Counted from the stretch's first letter, positions 49,413 through 58,245 are shown. The stretch: 64,000 bases of DNA from Sphingobium sp. Cam5-1 (GCF_015693305.1 NZ_CP065138.1:2420001-2484000); one strand, 5' to 3'. A program made the numbers and translations. Notes: a model not told the origin generated them from the letters alone.

Positions 49413-50002
49413 GCGCCCAGATTACCCGCTATCACTCCACCACCCGATCCCCCCGTCAACCCATCAATCGCCGCCCACCCCGAAGCACCCAGTCCTTTCA
49501 ACATCCGCCAATGCCCCGCGCGAACGCCCCCCAAGGCAACCACCGGGATCCCCGCCCGATGCGCCAACGCCGCGAATCCCACCCGTCCGAGCACCCTTCC
49601 CCCCGGATGCGACCGCGTGGCAAAGAGTGGCGACAGGAAGATAAGGTCCGCCCCCGCACGCTCGGCCCCTCGCAACTCCCGCGCATTATGAACGGCCATG
49701 CTGCGCAACAAAGGCCGTGCAGCCCACCCGGCCCCGCGCCCATGCCAGCCATCAGCGCCCCAGGCTGCCGCCTCCCGCGCCGGTCCCGCCAACAGCAGCA
49801 CCAAGCGCCGCCGCCGTGCAACCTCCGCCACACGATCGAATAGCGCCCGCCGTTCACGCGGCCCCGTGCGATAGTGCCGGAACAAGATTCCCCCCCGACC
49901 CTTAGGCAACCGCGCGGCACTTGCCAGCAGCACTGCGGAAGGAACGCGCTCGTCCGTGACCAACCAGATGGAGGGCATATTTTTAGCGTAGCGAGCTCTC
50001 AT
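49307..50002 (-). CDS. Thiamine-phosphate-synthase-like protein (C-terminal tail probably out of frame)
   Basis: A 231-residue frame. The first about 185 residues match the ThiE/TenI barrel: WLVTDERVPS at the start, GADLIFLSPLFATRSHPGG in the middle, and IPVVALGG then GLGASGWAAIDGL near the end. The remaining residues, after a six-base G run (49449-49454), look like random low-complexity and read antisense through the end of paiB. A one-base change in that run would end the protein at a stop around 49432, leaving about 20 bp to paiB. The usual ThiE catalytic and phosphate-site residues are only partly conserved. Confidence 0.75.
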   Translation of the reverse strand: MRARYAKNMPSIWLVTDERVPSAVLLASAARLPKGRGGILFRHYRTGPRERRALFDRVAEVARRRRLVLLLAGPAREAAAWGADGWHGRGAGWAARPLLRSMAVHNARELRGAERAGADLIFLSPLFATRSHPGGRVLGRVGFAALAHRAGIPVVALGGVRAGHWRMLKGLGASGWAAIDGLTGGSGGGVIAGNLGAYPPLDRAATSSASSTSPSARRPCSTPRRLGNGWF

Positions 50003-50025
50003 CGCCCTCGCCTATAGCAGCCCGC

Positions 50026-50760
50026 ATGACGACCGACAGCATCGAAGCCGCGAACCGCCTGAACGCCGTGCGCGAAACCATGGGACGGGCCGCTCGTCTC
50101 ACTGGCCGTACCGCCGATGACATCACCCTCATCGCCGTTTCCAAGACACAGGATGCCGCCGCCATCCTGCCGCTGATCGCAGCCGGGCAACGCGTCTTTG
50201 GCGAGAACCGGGTTCAGGAAGCGCAAGCCAAATGGCCTGCTCTCCGCGAGCAAACGCCGGACATCGCCCTGCACCTCGTCGGCCAACTTCAATCCAACAA
50301 GGCCGCCGACGCCGTCGCGCTGTTTGACGTCATACATTCGCTTGATCGTCCTTCCCTGCTCACCGCGCTCGCCAAGGCGATGGACGCAGCGGGCAAGCAA
50401 GTCCCCTGCTTCATTCAGGTCAATATCGGCGCGGAAGAGCAGAAAGGCGGCTGCCCGATCGCGGAAACCCCGTCCCTGATCCGCGCCGCACGCGACGCCG
50501 ATGTCCCGGTCGCAGGCCTGATGTGTGTCCCGCCCGCAGACGTAGAACCCGCCCCCTATTTCGCCCTGCTGGCAAAGATCGCCCGCGATGAAGGCCTGGA
50601 TCAGCTTTCCATGGGCATGTCGGGCGATTTCGAAACCGCCATCATGATGGGCGCAACCCACATTCGCGTGGGCACCGCCTTGTTCGGAGAAAGACCCTCT
50701 CCCCCCCGCCCTGTTCCGACAAGCGGGAGAGGCATGATCAGAAACTCCCGCGAAGCGTGA
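50026..50760 (+). CDS. YggS family PLP homeostasis protein
   Basis: A 244-residue single-barrel PLP-binding protein that maintains the free vitamin B6 pool. The PLP lysine is in ITLIAVSKTQ (K50 region), GENRVQEA follows, and the GLMCVPP and LSMGMSGDFETAI motifs are intact. It diverges from the ThiE-like gene with 23 bp between the starts. The C-terminal tail is Pro/Arg-rich and runs 23 bp into the 3' end of the convergent TonB receptor gene. Confidence 0.93.
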   Translation: MTTDSIEAANRLNAVRETMGRAARLTGRTADDITLIAVSKTQDAAAILPLIAAGQRVFGENRVQEAQAKWPALREQTPDIALHLVGQLQSNKAADAVALFDVIHSLDRPSLLTALAKAMDAAGKQVPCFIQVNIGAEEQKGGCPIAETPSLIRAARDADVPVAGLMCVPPADVEPAPYFALLAKIARDEGLDQLSMGMSGDFETAIMMGATHIRVGTALFGERPSPPRPVPTSGRGMIRNSREA

Positions 50761-53509
50761 TGCCGTAGGTGCGGGGTTCAGCCAGATAGGCGGAGATCAG
50801 CTGGTTCGCCATCGGCGCGCCCAGCGCGAACTGGCCGGTCGTCGATGTGGACGGGCTGCTTGATTGCAGCGGGCTGCTGAAGGCCACCTGGCTATAATCC
50901 TGGTTGAAGATATTCTGGCCCCAGAATTCCACCGCCCAGCGCTGTTGCGGCCCACGGATGCCGACACGCGCGTTGAACACCGCATAGCCATCCTGCCGCT
51001 TTTCGGGGAACAGGTCCGACCCGGTGTTGAAGTCGCTGGTCATGCGCCCGTCGATGTAGAACAGCGCCGACAGCCCGGTAGAGCCGATCTCCGGCGTCCA
51101 GGACGCGCTGACGGTCGTCACTATTTCGGGCGCCTGGCTGTTGATCGATCCGGGCAGCAGGAACAGCGCCGGATCAAGCGGCACTGATCCATCGCCGCTG
51201 CCCACCAGCCGGTTAGCAAACTTCGCCCGCGCATAGGTCAATCCACCGGCCAGTCGGACGTTGCGCACCGGCGATGCTGCCAGTTCCAGCTCGACACCCT
51301 GGCTGATCAGGCCCGGCCCTACATCCCCGCTGTCACAAGTACGGCCTGCCGACAGCGACCCGTCGCAGCCATTGATATTCTGGACCACGAAGCTGGTGCC
51401 ATTGAAGGTGTTCAGCTGGAAATTCTTGAACTCCTGCCGGAACGCCGCGATGTTCACGCTCCACTTGGGCTGGGTATATTTCAGGCCCACTTCGAACGCG
51501 TCGACCTTCTCCGCGGCAAAGCGAAGGCTCGTCACATCTGCGTTGTTACGTGGCGAAAAGACAGCCGGAACCGGGTTTAGCCCGGTCGATCCCAACTGGA
51601 ACCGATCGAGATTATAGCCGCCTGCCTTATAACCCTTCGAATAGCTGCCATAGACCAGCATCTCGTCTACCGGCTTCCACGACAGCACCGCCGTCCCGGA
51701 AAATTCACCATCGCTGATCCGATCATTCAGGTTCAGCGCGTTGAGCCCGGTCGAACCGTTGCCAAGGCAACCCAGCGTCAGGATGCCGCCTGCCAGCGCC
51801 GCTGCCTGGCCAAGGGCCGGTGTGGTCGCCAACGTGGGCAAGCTCGTTCCCTGCAATGCCGCGCATATCGCATTGTTATTATCGAAATCGGCCGCAAAAC
51901 GCTTGCTTTCATGCGTGTAGCGCAACCCAAGCGTCAGATCGAGCTGCTTGGTGATGTGGATGATATTATGCGTGAAGAGCGCCCAATTCTCGCTCTTCTG
52001 ACGATAGACCGAGGCAACATCGCCCGTCCCCGCCGGAATGGCCGCAAGCGCGCGCAGCCCGTTGCCCAAGCCGGTGGAAATCGCCCCGGCCTGCCCTGCT
52101 CCGACCGCTGGCGTCAGCGCCGCATTCAGCTGCGCCTGCGTCCCGGTGATCAGCGCCTGTGTCGCCAGACCACTGCCGCACGCCGCCAACTGCTGCGCCG
52201 TCAGGTTGCTGTTGACGCCTGCCCCCGCCATCAGGCGGCAAGCGGCAAAGCGGCCATAATCGTCGCCAAAGACGATATTGTCCTCCAGCGTCAGCTTCTC
52301 ATGCGCATAATAGCCGCCGACCAACCAGTCGAGCACCTCGCCAAAGGCCGAACCCTGCGCGCGCAACTCCTGCGTGAAGGTGCGGAACTGGCGGTAGGTG
52401 TTGGGATCGCGATACAGCAGGTCGGCCCCGCTATAATCATAATCGCCATAATCCTGGCTCTTATAATCGCGATAAGCGGTGATGCTGGTCAGCTTCGTCC
52501 CGCCCAGATCATAATTGACCTCGCCCGACAGGCCCCAATCCTTGACCTTGCTGACATAGTCGCGCCCGGGCGTGATCGTCAGTTCGCGGTCATAGGGATC
52601 GGCCGCGAACACGCTGCCCTGCCCGGCAAGGATCGCCGCGATGCGGTTGAACGGCGCGGTGCTGTATCCGCCACCCGCGACCGGCCGACGCTCGCGCGTT
52701 TCGATATAGGCCGCGCCGCAGCAGCTCTCGTCACGATTGGTATAATCGCCGATCAAGCGGATCGACAGCGCATCATTGGGCTCGAACAGCGCCTGTCCGC
52801 GCACGAAATAGCGATCGCGATCGTTGGTTTCGCCAACCTTGTTGCCGCTGGTATCCACCAGGTCGTAAAAACCGTCCCGCTTCGACCACACGCCATCCAG
52901 GCTTAGCGCCAGCTTGTCGGAGACAGGTCCGGTGATGCGCCCGGCCAGACGCCAATAATCATAATTGCCGTAGGTTATCTCGGCCTTGCCGCCCAGTTTG
53001 AATTCGGGCGCCTTGCTGATCACGTTGATCATACCCGCCGAAGCGTTGCGCCCGAACAGCGTACCCTGCGGTCCGCGCAGCACTTCGACCCGCTCGATCT
53101 CGCCAAGTTCGTTAAGCCCCGCACCCGTGCGGGAACGGTAGACGCCATCGATGAACAGCGCGACCGAGCTTTCAAGGCCCGGATTGTCGCCAACCGTGCC
53201 AATGCCGCGAACACGGGCGGACGCATTCGCTTCCGATCCGGTGGATGACACCAGCAGCGACGGCGCCAGCTGGTTGAGCGCGCGGATGTCGCTCGCGCCG
53301 CTATTCTGCATTGCCTGTGCGGAAACAGCCGATACCGCGATGGGCACATCGGACAGAGGGCTGGGGCGGCGCGTCGCAGTCACGATGATGATGCCATCAT
53401 CGTCCGCCGCGCCGTTCTGCGGTTGCGCTTCCTGCGCCTGGGCATGGGAAACCGACCCGGCCAGCGCAATCATGCCAGCGGACAATAGCCAGAGATTTTT
53501 CTTGTTCAT
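50738..53509 (-). CDS. TonB-dependent outer-membrane receptor
   Basis: A 923-residue receptor for energy-dependent uptake across the outer membrane. Signal peptide to about residue 26, TonB box-like IIIVTATRR, then a plug domain (SALNQ-like RALNQLAPSLLV and RVEVLRGPQGTLFGRNA) and a large barrel that ends in Phe (ITLRGSF). The sphingomonad type includes many receptors for siderophores, glycans or aromatic compounds. No substrate genes are adjacent, so the ligand is unknown. I chose ATG 53509, which has AGGAAAGGG upstream. Confidence 0.92.
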   Translation of the reverse strand: MNKKNLWLLSAGMIALAGSVSHAQAQEAQPQNGAADDDGIIIVTATRRPSPLSDVPIAVSAVSAQAMQNSGASDIRALNQLAPSLLVSSTGSEANASARVRGIGTVGDNPGLESSVALFIDGVYRSRTGAGLNELGEIERVEVLRGPQGTLFGRNASAGMINVISKAPEFKLGGKAEITYGNYDYWRLAGRITGPVSDKLALSLDGVWSKRDGFYDLVDTSGNKVGETNDRDRYFVRGQALFEPNDALSIRLIGDYTNRDESCCGAAYIETRERRPVAGGGYSTAPFNRIAAILAGQGSVFAADPYDRELTITPGRDYVSKVKDWGLSGEVNYDLGGTKLTSITAYRDYKSQDYGDYDYSGADLLYRDPNTYRQFRTFTQELRAQGSAFGEVLDWLVGGYYAHEKLTLEDNIVFGDDYGRFAACRLMAGAGVNSNLTAQQLAACGSGLATQALITGTQAQLNAALTPAVGAGQAGAISTGLGNGLRALAAIPAGTGDVASVYRQKSENWALFTHNIIHITKQLDLTLGLRYTHESKRFAADFDNNNAICAALQGTSLPTLATTPALGQAAALAGGILTLGCLGNGSTGLNALNLNDRISDGEFSGTAVLSWKPVDEMLVYGSYSKGYKAGGYNLDRFQLGSTGLNPVPAVFSPRNNADVTSLRFAAEKVDAFEVGLKYTQPKWSVNIAAFRQEFKNFQLNTFNGTSFVVQNINGCDGSLSAGRTCDSGDVGPGLISQGVELELAASPVRNVRLAGGLTYARAKFANRLVGSGDGSVPLDPALFLLPGSINSQAPEIVTTVSASWTPEIGSTGLSALFYIDGRMTSDFNTGSDLFPEKRQDGYAVFNARVGIRGPQQRWAVEFWGQNIFNQDYSQVAFSSPLQSSSPSTSTTGQFALGAPMANQLISAYLAEPRTYGITLRGSF

Positions 53510-53695
53510 GAGACCCTTTCCTCTCCTGCGGCGCATGATTTTCCCATGTCGACTTCAGGAGTGCGATTATGCGGACACAGCAAGCCGAAGGCAAGGCAAG
53601 CCAGCCTTTCCAACCTTTTGCGCCCGGCGTTTGACCTTATTACAGGCCACTGTGGCTTAGCAGCAACAGCTTAACGCCCCGTTTCCGTAGCGTGA

Positions 53696-54355
53696 CTAGC
53701 CAAGCGGAAAACGCAGCATCCTGTCCGCAACCGGCACCATCGCCATGGCGCCCGGACCCACCGCACGGCGAATTTCTCCATGGCTTGCATCAAGCCCGCC
53801 GGTAAGCGCGCCCAGCGCTGGCAGGATCAACTTTGACGATGATCCCACGAAGCAGCGCCGCGACACCCGCCGCCCCCGCACCGACAGCCGCAGCTTGGGG
53901 TGGAAATGCCCCGAAATCTCAGGTCGCGGATCAACCGGATCAGCCTCATGCCGAAGCCAGATGCCATCAACCTCGGCCTCTACCATGCGCCGCCCGCCCG
54001 GCGTCGCATCCATGCCCGCATCATGATTGCCGGTGATCCAGAGCCAGTCGAGCCGCCCCGTCAGCGCCTCCAGCCTCGCGCGCGCCTTGGACGGCAACCG
54101 CGCCGCCCCATCGGCATCGTGAAAGCTGTCACCCAGCGACCAGACGGCCCGCGCGCCCGTCCGCGCCACCAGCGCTTCAATGACGTCCAGCGTCGCCTGA
54201 CTGTCATGCGGCGGCAGAAACTGGCCAAATCGGCTGAACCAGCTCGCCTTTTCAAAATGCAGATCCGCGACCAGCAACGCCGATCGCGCGGGCCAGAACA
54301 GCGCCGCTTCAGGCAAAGCCAGAAACTCGTGACCCGCGAACGAAAAGGGAACCAT
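53696..54355 (-). CDS. pdeM: Ligase-associated DNA damage response endonuclease PdeM
   Basis: A 219-residue calcineurin-like metallophosphoesterase. The metal-site motifs are LLVADLHFEK near the N-terminus, SLGDSFHD, TGNHD and ISGHFHP. It belongs to the PdeM family that normally clusters with an Lhr-like helicase, an exonuclease and an ATP-dependent ligase. The helicase here is at 17376-19787, about 34 kb away, so the set is split. The 186-bp gap on its 3' side holds only the TonB receptor's promoter region. Confidence 0.88.
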   Translation of the reverse strand: MVPFSFAGHEFLALPEAALFWPARSALLVADLHFEKASWFSRFGQFLPPHDSQATLDVIEALVARTGARAVWSLGDSFHDADGAARLPSKARARLEALTGRLDWLWITGNHDAGMDATPGGRRMVEAEVDGIWLRHEADPVDPRPEISGHFHPKLRLSVRGRRVSRRCFVGSSSKLILPALGALTGGLDASHGEIRRAVGPGAMAMVPVADRMLRFPLG

Positions 54356-54419
54356 GGATCGCCTATGCGCGCTCTTTGTAACCCTTTCAAGAGCGGTTTG
54401 AAGCGGCTATGGGCGCGCC

Positions 54420-55235
54420 ATGGCTCCGCCCTTCACCATCGCCGCGCTGTACCGTTTCGCCGCCTTCCCCGATCCGGAAGCATTGGCGGCACAGCTGCGC
54501 GATCTCTGCGCGCAACTTGGCACATGCGGCACGCTGATCCTCGCGCGCGAAGGTATCAACGGCACGGTCGCGGGCAGCGAGCAGGCGATCGACGCCCTCC
54601 TCTCCCATATCCGCACCCTTCCGGGCTGCGCCGATCTGGACGTCAAATTCGCCACGGCGGACGAAGCCCCCTTCGCCCGCATGAAGGTCAAAGTGAAGGC
54701 GGAGATCGTGACCCTGGGCGCAGGCGATCTCGACCCCGCCTCACAAGCCGGGCGCTATCTCGACCCCGCCGAATGGAACGCGCTCATCGCCGATCCCGAC
54801 ACGATCGTCATCGACACCCGCAACGCTTACGAGGTCGCCGTCGGCAGCTTTGAGCGCGCAATCGATCCCGGCACCCGATCCTTCCGCGAATTCCCCGCCT
54901 GGTTCGACCGCTTCGCCGAGCAGCTGCGGGAGGAAGGCCGCGAACCCCGCATCGCCATGTTCTGCACCGGCGGTATCCGCTGCGAAAAATCGACGGCGCT
55001 GGTGCGCTCACGCGGCTTTGAGCATGTCTATCACCTGCGCGGCGGCATTCTGCGCTATCTGGAGGAAATGCCGGAAGAACAAAGCCGCTGGCAGGGCGAC
55101 TGCTACGTTTTCGACGAACGGGTGTCGGTCGGCCACGGCCTCGCCCCTGGCAATCATGTCATCTGCCGCGACTGCGGCCTCGCCCATCGACCTGATGCCG
55201 CGCATGAGTGCCCGGCGAGCGATCTGGCGCCCTAA
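54420..55235 (+). CDS. trhO: tRNA uridine hydroxylase TrhO (rhodanese-like, YceA)
   Basis: A 271-residue protein with an N-terminal ferredoxin-like domain and a central rhodanese domain. The catalytic Cys lies in CTGGIRCEKST, and IDTRNAYEVAVG is conserved. The C-terminal part keeps several Cys (ICRDCGLAH). TrhO makes 5-hydroxyuridine at tRNA position 34 with oxygen. Its stop codon interlocks with that of the next gene on the other strand (CTAA, 55232-55235). Confidence 0.92.
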   Translation: MAPPFTIAALYRFAAFPDPEALAAQLRDLCAQLGTCGTLILAREGINGTVAGSEQAIDALLSHIRTLPGCADLDVKFATADEAPFARMKVKVKAEIVTLGAGDLDPASQAGRYLDPAEWNALIADPDTIVIDTRNAYEVAVGSFERAIDPGTRSFREFPAWFDRFAEQLREEGREPRIAMFCTGGIRCEKSTALVRSRGFEHVYHLRGGILRYLEEMPEEQSRWQGDCYVFDERVSVGHGLAPGNHVICRDCGLAHRPDAAHECPASDLAP

Positions 55236-55978
55236 ACAACATAGCGGTGCAGCCCCGCCCCATGCTCCCTCAACCAGGCACGGGCAGGCTTGGGGTCCTC
55301 CCCCAATATCCGGGCATGGGCCGCGTGGAATGCCGGACTGTGATCCATGTGCAGCAAATGGGCGAGTTCATGCGCAACCGTCGCCCGCCGAACATGCGGC
55401 GGGCACAGGATCAAGCGCCAGCTATAGCGGATCGCCCCGCTCGACGCACAACTTGCCCAACGACTGCGCGGATCGCCAATGCCAACCGACGCCACGATCA
55501 AGTCATGATCGCCCGCCATCGCATGGCTCTCCTCTTCCAACACCGCTTTCGCCCGCGCCTTCAGCCAGCGCAGCACACGCGGCCCGACCGACTCGCGCAC
55601 GCCCCCCAGCATCAGCCGATCACCCTCAATCCGCACGGTACGCGACGCATCCGCCATCCAGCAGATCCGTACTTCCCGCCCTTCCAGCGGAAAGCAAATC
55701 CCATCCTCCAACCGCACCATTGCAGGTCGCGCCGCCATCTGCGACCGGACCCAGCCTTCATGCCCCTGCGCCCATCCCAGCGCCCGGTTGAGATTGGCCC
55801 GCATCGGCAGCGACAGCCGCAACTCCCCGCGCGCATGATCCAGTGACAGGCGATAAGCCTTCGCCCGCGCTGAACGGCGGATTCGAACCGGAACGGCAAT
55901 GCCGTCGATAGTGATGCTGCTGTCAGAGTTCCCGGTCGACAAGATGATTTTCCCAGTCGCCCGCGTCCGCCTCGGCAA
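55232..55978 (-). CDS. YgjP/M48-type metallopeptidase-like protein
   Basis: A 248-residue protein of the YgjP (DUF45) family. The zinc motif HELAHLLHMDHSPAFH is intact, and the Arg-rich N-terminal half resembles a nucleic-acid or protein-binding region. Function is unproven; the family is often called a metal-dependent hydrolase. ATG 55978 overlaps the end of the preceding gene by 56 bp, and an in-frame TTG at 55942 would cut the overlap to 20 bp. The start is therefore uncertain. Confidence 0.8.
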   Translation of the reverse strand: MPRRTRATGKIILSTGNSDSSITIDGIAVPVRIRRSARAKAYRLSLDHARGELRLSLPMRANLNRALGWAQGHEGWVRSQMAARPAMVRLEDGICFPLEGREVRICWMADASRTVRIEGDRLMLGGVRESVGPRVLRWLKARAKAVLEEESHAMAGDHDLIVASVGIGDPRSRWASCASSGAIRYSWRLILCPPHVRRATVAHELAHLLHMDHSPAFHAAHARILGEDPKPARAWLREHGAGLHRYVV

Positions 55979-56348
55979 TCGTCCAGCCGCGCACCGACTC
56001 CTTGGCGCGATGCACCGCTTCCCGGTCGCCGCTGATCAGATAGTGCCAGGACGGCAACGGCTTGCCCTCACCCCGCAGCCGATAGGCACAAGTGCGCGGA
56101 AGCCAGCTGATCGTCTTCACCTTTTGCGGGGTCAACCGAACGCAATCCGGCACGAAGCGCCGCCGTTCGCTGTAATTGCTGCACTGTCCGCTATGCCGGT
56201 CGAGCAATCGGCAGGCGACGTTGGTCGGATAGACGCGCCCGGTATCCTCATCCTCCGCCTTGTGCAGGCAGCATTTGCCGCACCCGTCGCACAGTGCTTC
56301 CCACTCCGCGCGGTCCAGCTTGTCGAGGGGCTTTTCCCAGAAGTTCAA
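55923..56348 (-). CDS. YcgN/YkgJ family cysteine-cluster protein
   Basis: A 141-residue protein with Cys residues in CDGCGKCCLHK, a later NVACRLLD and CVRL, and CAYRL, fitting the family's Fe-S or zinc cluster pattern. Function unknown. I propose a TTG start at 56348, directly before NFWEKPLDKLDRAEWEAL, the usual family N-terminus. An ATG start at 56459 would add 37 residues that overlap the SCO gene by 107 bp. Confidence 0.8.
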   Translation of the reverse strand: MNFWEKPLDKLDRAEWEALCDGCGKCCLHKAEDEDTGRVYPTNVACRLLDRHSGQCSNYSERRRFVPDCVRLTPQKVKTISWLPRTCAYRLRGEGKPLPSWHYLISGDREAVHRAKESVRGWTIAEADAGDWENHLVDREL

Positions 56349-56352
56349 ACCG

Positions 56353-56994
56353 TCACTTGACCCATTTTTCCAGGAAGGCGCGCACATCGTCCGCAGTGCC
56401 TTCCTGCTTGTCCGCCGTTCCCGGATCATCCACCGGCACCAATGCCACAGGCTGGCCATCCGGGCCGAAAAGATAGGGCGTGCGGCTATGGCTTACCAGA
56501 TAGTCACCGGCGCCTTCCGCCTTTTCCTTGTTGGCGATGACGACGAAATCCTTCTCCACCTTCGCGATCTCGTCAGGCGTGCCAGTCAAGCCGATCAGCT
56601 TGGGGTGAAAGGCCGCGACATAGGTCTTCAGAACCGCAGGCGTGTCACGCTCCGGATCGACACTGATGAAGATCGGCTGCACCTTCGCCGCCCGCTTTGC
56701 ATCCACCTTCTCAAACTGCGAAAAGCCCTGCATGATATGCTGCAAATCGAGCGGGCAGACGTCGGGGCAATAGCTGTAGCCGAAATAGACCAGCCGGTAC
56801 TTGCCCTTGAGATCGTCCCAGCGCACCTTCTTCCCATCCTGATTGGTCAGGATGAAAGGCGCCCCAATCCGCGCCCCGGCCAGATCCCCGCGTGTCCCTT
56901 CCATCTCGCTTGATGCGTTGCCGCCAGCACCCATATTGCAGGCGGCCAGCAGGGCGGTGAGCGGCAGGATGAGGGATCGGATCGCTTTGTTCAT
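56353..56994 (-). CDS. SCO1/SenC family protein (copper chaperone for cytochrome oxidase)
   Basis: A 213-residue thioredoxin-fold lipoprotein (lipobox LAAC) with the copper-binding CPDVC motif and the distal His in YLVSHSRTPYLF. It delivers copper to the CuA site of cytochrome c oxidase or acts as a thiol reductase. I chose ATG 56994 (MNKAIRSLILPL), which gives a normal signal peptide; ATG 57009 is possible. The Cys-cluster gene follows directly, and the ankyrin gene is divergent. Confidence 0.9.
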   Translation of the reverse strand: MNKAIRSLILPLTALLAACNMGAGGNASSEMEGTRGDLAGARIGAPFILTNQDGKKVRWDDLKGKYRLVYFGYSYCPDVCPLDLQHIMQGFSQFEKVDAKRAAKVQPIFISVDPERDTPAVLKTYVAAFHPKLIGLTGTPDEIAKVEKDFVVIANKEKAEGAGDYLVSHSRTPYLFGPDGQPVALVPVDDPGTADKQEGTADDVRAFLEKWVK

Positions 56995-57055
56995 GGCGCC
57001 GCCAGCCATGCCCTGCTATGGGCGCTATTGCAAATGCCAACGGGGCTTAAGGACG

Positions 57056-57679
57056 ATGATGAAGGCTTTTCCGGCTTGGATCGGCGCGGCGCGCGCAGCA
57101 GCTCTGGCGCTGACATTGCTCTCGCCAGTCGCGGCGCAAGCGCAATTTTCGGACGCCTATAATTTCCTGAAGGCGGTCAAGGACGCCGACGGGCAGAAGG
57201 TCACCGACCTCATCCAGAAGCCCGGATCGACCGTCATCAACAGCCGCGACGTCACCAGCGGCGAAACCGCGCTGCACCTCGTCATCGCCCGTCGTGACAA
57301 TACATGGCTCTCCTTCCTGCTCGCCAAAGGCGCCAATCCCAACCTTGCCGACAATCGTGGCAATACGCCGCTCATGAACGCGGTGCAGGCCCGGTTCGAG
57401 GACGGGGTCCGCACCCTGCTCGCCGGTGGGGCGCAGATCGACAAGACCAACGGCAGTGGCGAAACTCCGCTGATCCGCGCGGTGCAGCTGCGCGACATCG
57501 GACTCGTCCGCCTGCTCGTCGCTCAAGGGGCTAATGCGGACAAGCGCGACACCATCGCTGGCATGTCCGCGCGCGACTATGCGGAACGGGACGCGCGCAC
57601 CTCCGGAATTGTCGAGGCGTTGGCAGCATCGAAGCCAAAGGCTGCGCCTTCGGGGCCGGTGCAGGGACCGACTTTTTAA
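57056..57679 (+). CDS. Exported ankyrin-repeat protein
   Basis: A 207-residue protein with a signal peptide (cleavage near AQAQ, about residue 30) and three to four ankyrin repeats (SGETALHLVIARRD, RGNTPLMNAV, SGETPLIRAVQLRD). Periplasmic ankyrin proteins mediate protein contacts; the partner is unknown. ATG 57059 is an alternative, with AAGGA spaced well for it. A long in-frame extension upstream overlaps the SCO gene and is unlikely to be real. Confidence 0.82.
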   Translation: MMKAFPAWIGAARAAALALTLLSPVAAQAQFSDAYNFLKAVKDADGQKVTDLIQKPGSTVINSRDVTSGETALHLVIARRDNTWLSFLLAKGANPNLADNRGNTPLMNAVQARFEDGVRTLLAGGAQIDKTNGSGETPLIRAVQLRDIGLVRLLVAQGANADKRDTIAGMSARDYAERDARTSGIVEALAASKPKAAPSGPVQGPTF

Positions 57680-57987
57680 GAGCATATCTCTCCCAGCCCC
57701 ATTCAATTGAGCCGGTTTTAGAGAATCGTGCCCTGTAACAGGCTTACCTAACCCCGTTCGCTCTGAGCCTGTCGAGCCGAAGGCCGGCGAAGCCAACGGC
57801 TCTACTTCTTTCTAGGAAGAGGAGGGCTTCGACATCTGAACGAGGCAAGTGACTCGTTCGGACAACCCGAACGGAGGTGAGTGATTTAAAAAGCAAGATA
57901 CTCTAAGCCCCTCGCCCGACACGCCTTGTCTCACGCCCTCCGCCTTCCCATCTCCTCTCTATCATCCCAAGCCCGGAGAGGCAGGTT
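57680..57987. repeat. 308-bp gap with REP-like repeats and stacked hairpins
   Basis: No gene recognised. It contains the unit CGTTCGCTCTGAGCCTGTCG (57755-57782 with AAG end), a partly inverted copy GGGCTTCGACATCTGAACGAG (57824-57844), and overlapping inverted repeats GAACGAG/CTCGTTC (57838-57859) and CGTTCGG/CCGAACG (57855-57873). The last two share bases, so they could form alternative hairpins. Confidence 0.6.
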
Positions 57988-58221
57988 ATGGAGCGCAAGA
58001 ACGACATCGAGAAAGCTTGGGAACAGGCCCTCGGCAATATCTTCCAACCCTATACGCATGCACCGCATGAAACGAAGAAGGCGCTGGATTCATTCCATAG
58101 CGGCCTCACCAACAGCAGCTATGACATACGCCGCCACATGGCGCGGACAGCAGCGCGGCAGGGATCGACAGCGCTCCACCGATTCCTGGCCGATGAATAT
58201 TGGGGTACGCGCCCCCGCTGA
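57988..58221 (+). CDS. Small hypothetical protein, 77 residues
   Basis: A 77-residue basic, soluble protein that I do not recognise. A strong ribosome binding site (GGAGAGGCAGG) precedes ATG 57988. It contains an RRHMARTAARQG segment that could contact nucleic acid. It converges on mmcB with 24 bp between the stops. It follows the repeat-rich gap. Codon use looks like the surrounding genes, which supports a real gene. Confidence 0.55.
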   Translation: MERKNDIEKAWEQALGNIFQPYTHAPHETKKALDSFHSGLTNSSYDIRRHMARTAARQGSTALHRFLADEYWGTRPR

Positions 58222-58245
58222 CGCCTCATCGTGGATAACCTTATG

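Noticed and set aside
55870..55890. GGATTCGAACCGG, resembling a tRNA T-arm
   Set aside because: It lies inside the YgjP coding region, and no acceptor stem, D-arm or anticodon stem can be drawn around it.
56843..57055. 71-residue N-terminal extension of the ankyrin protein
   Set aside because: It overlaps the SCO gene on the other strand and would place the signal peptide in the middle of the protein.
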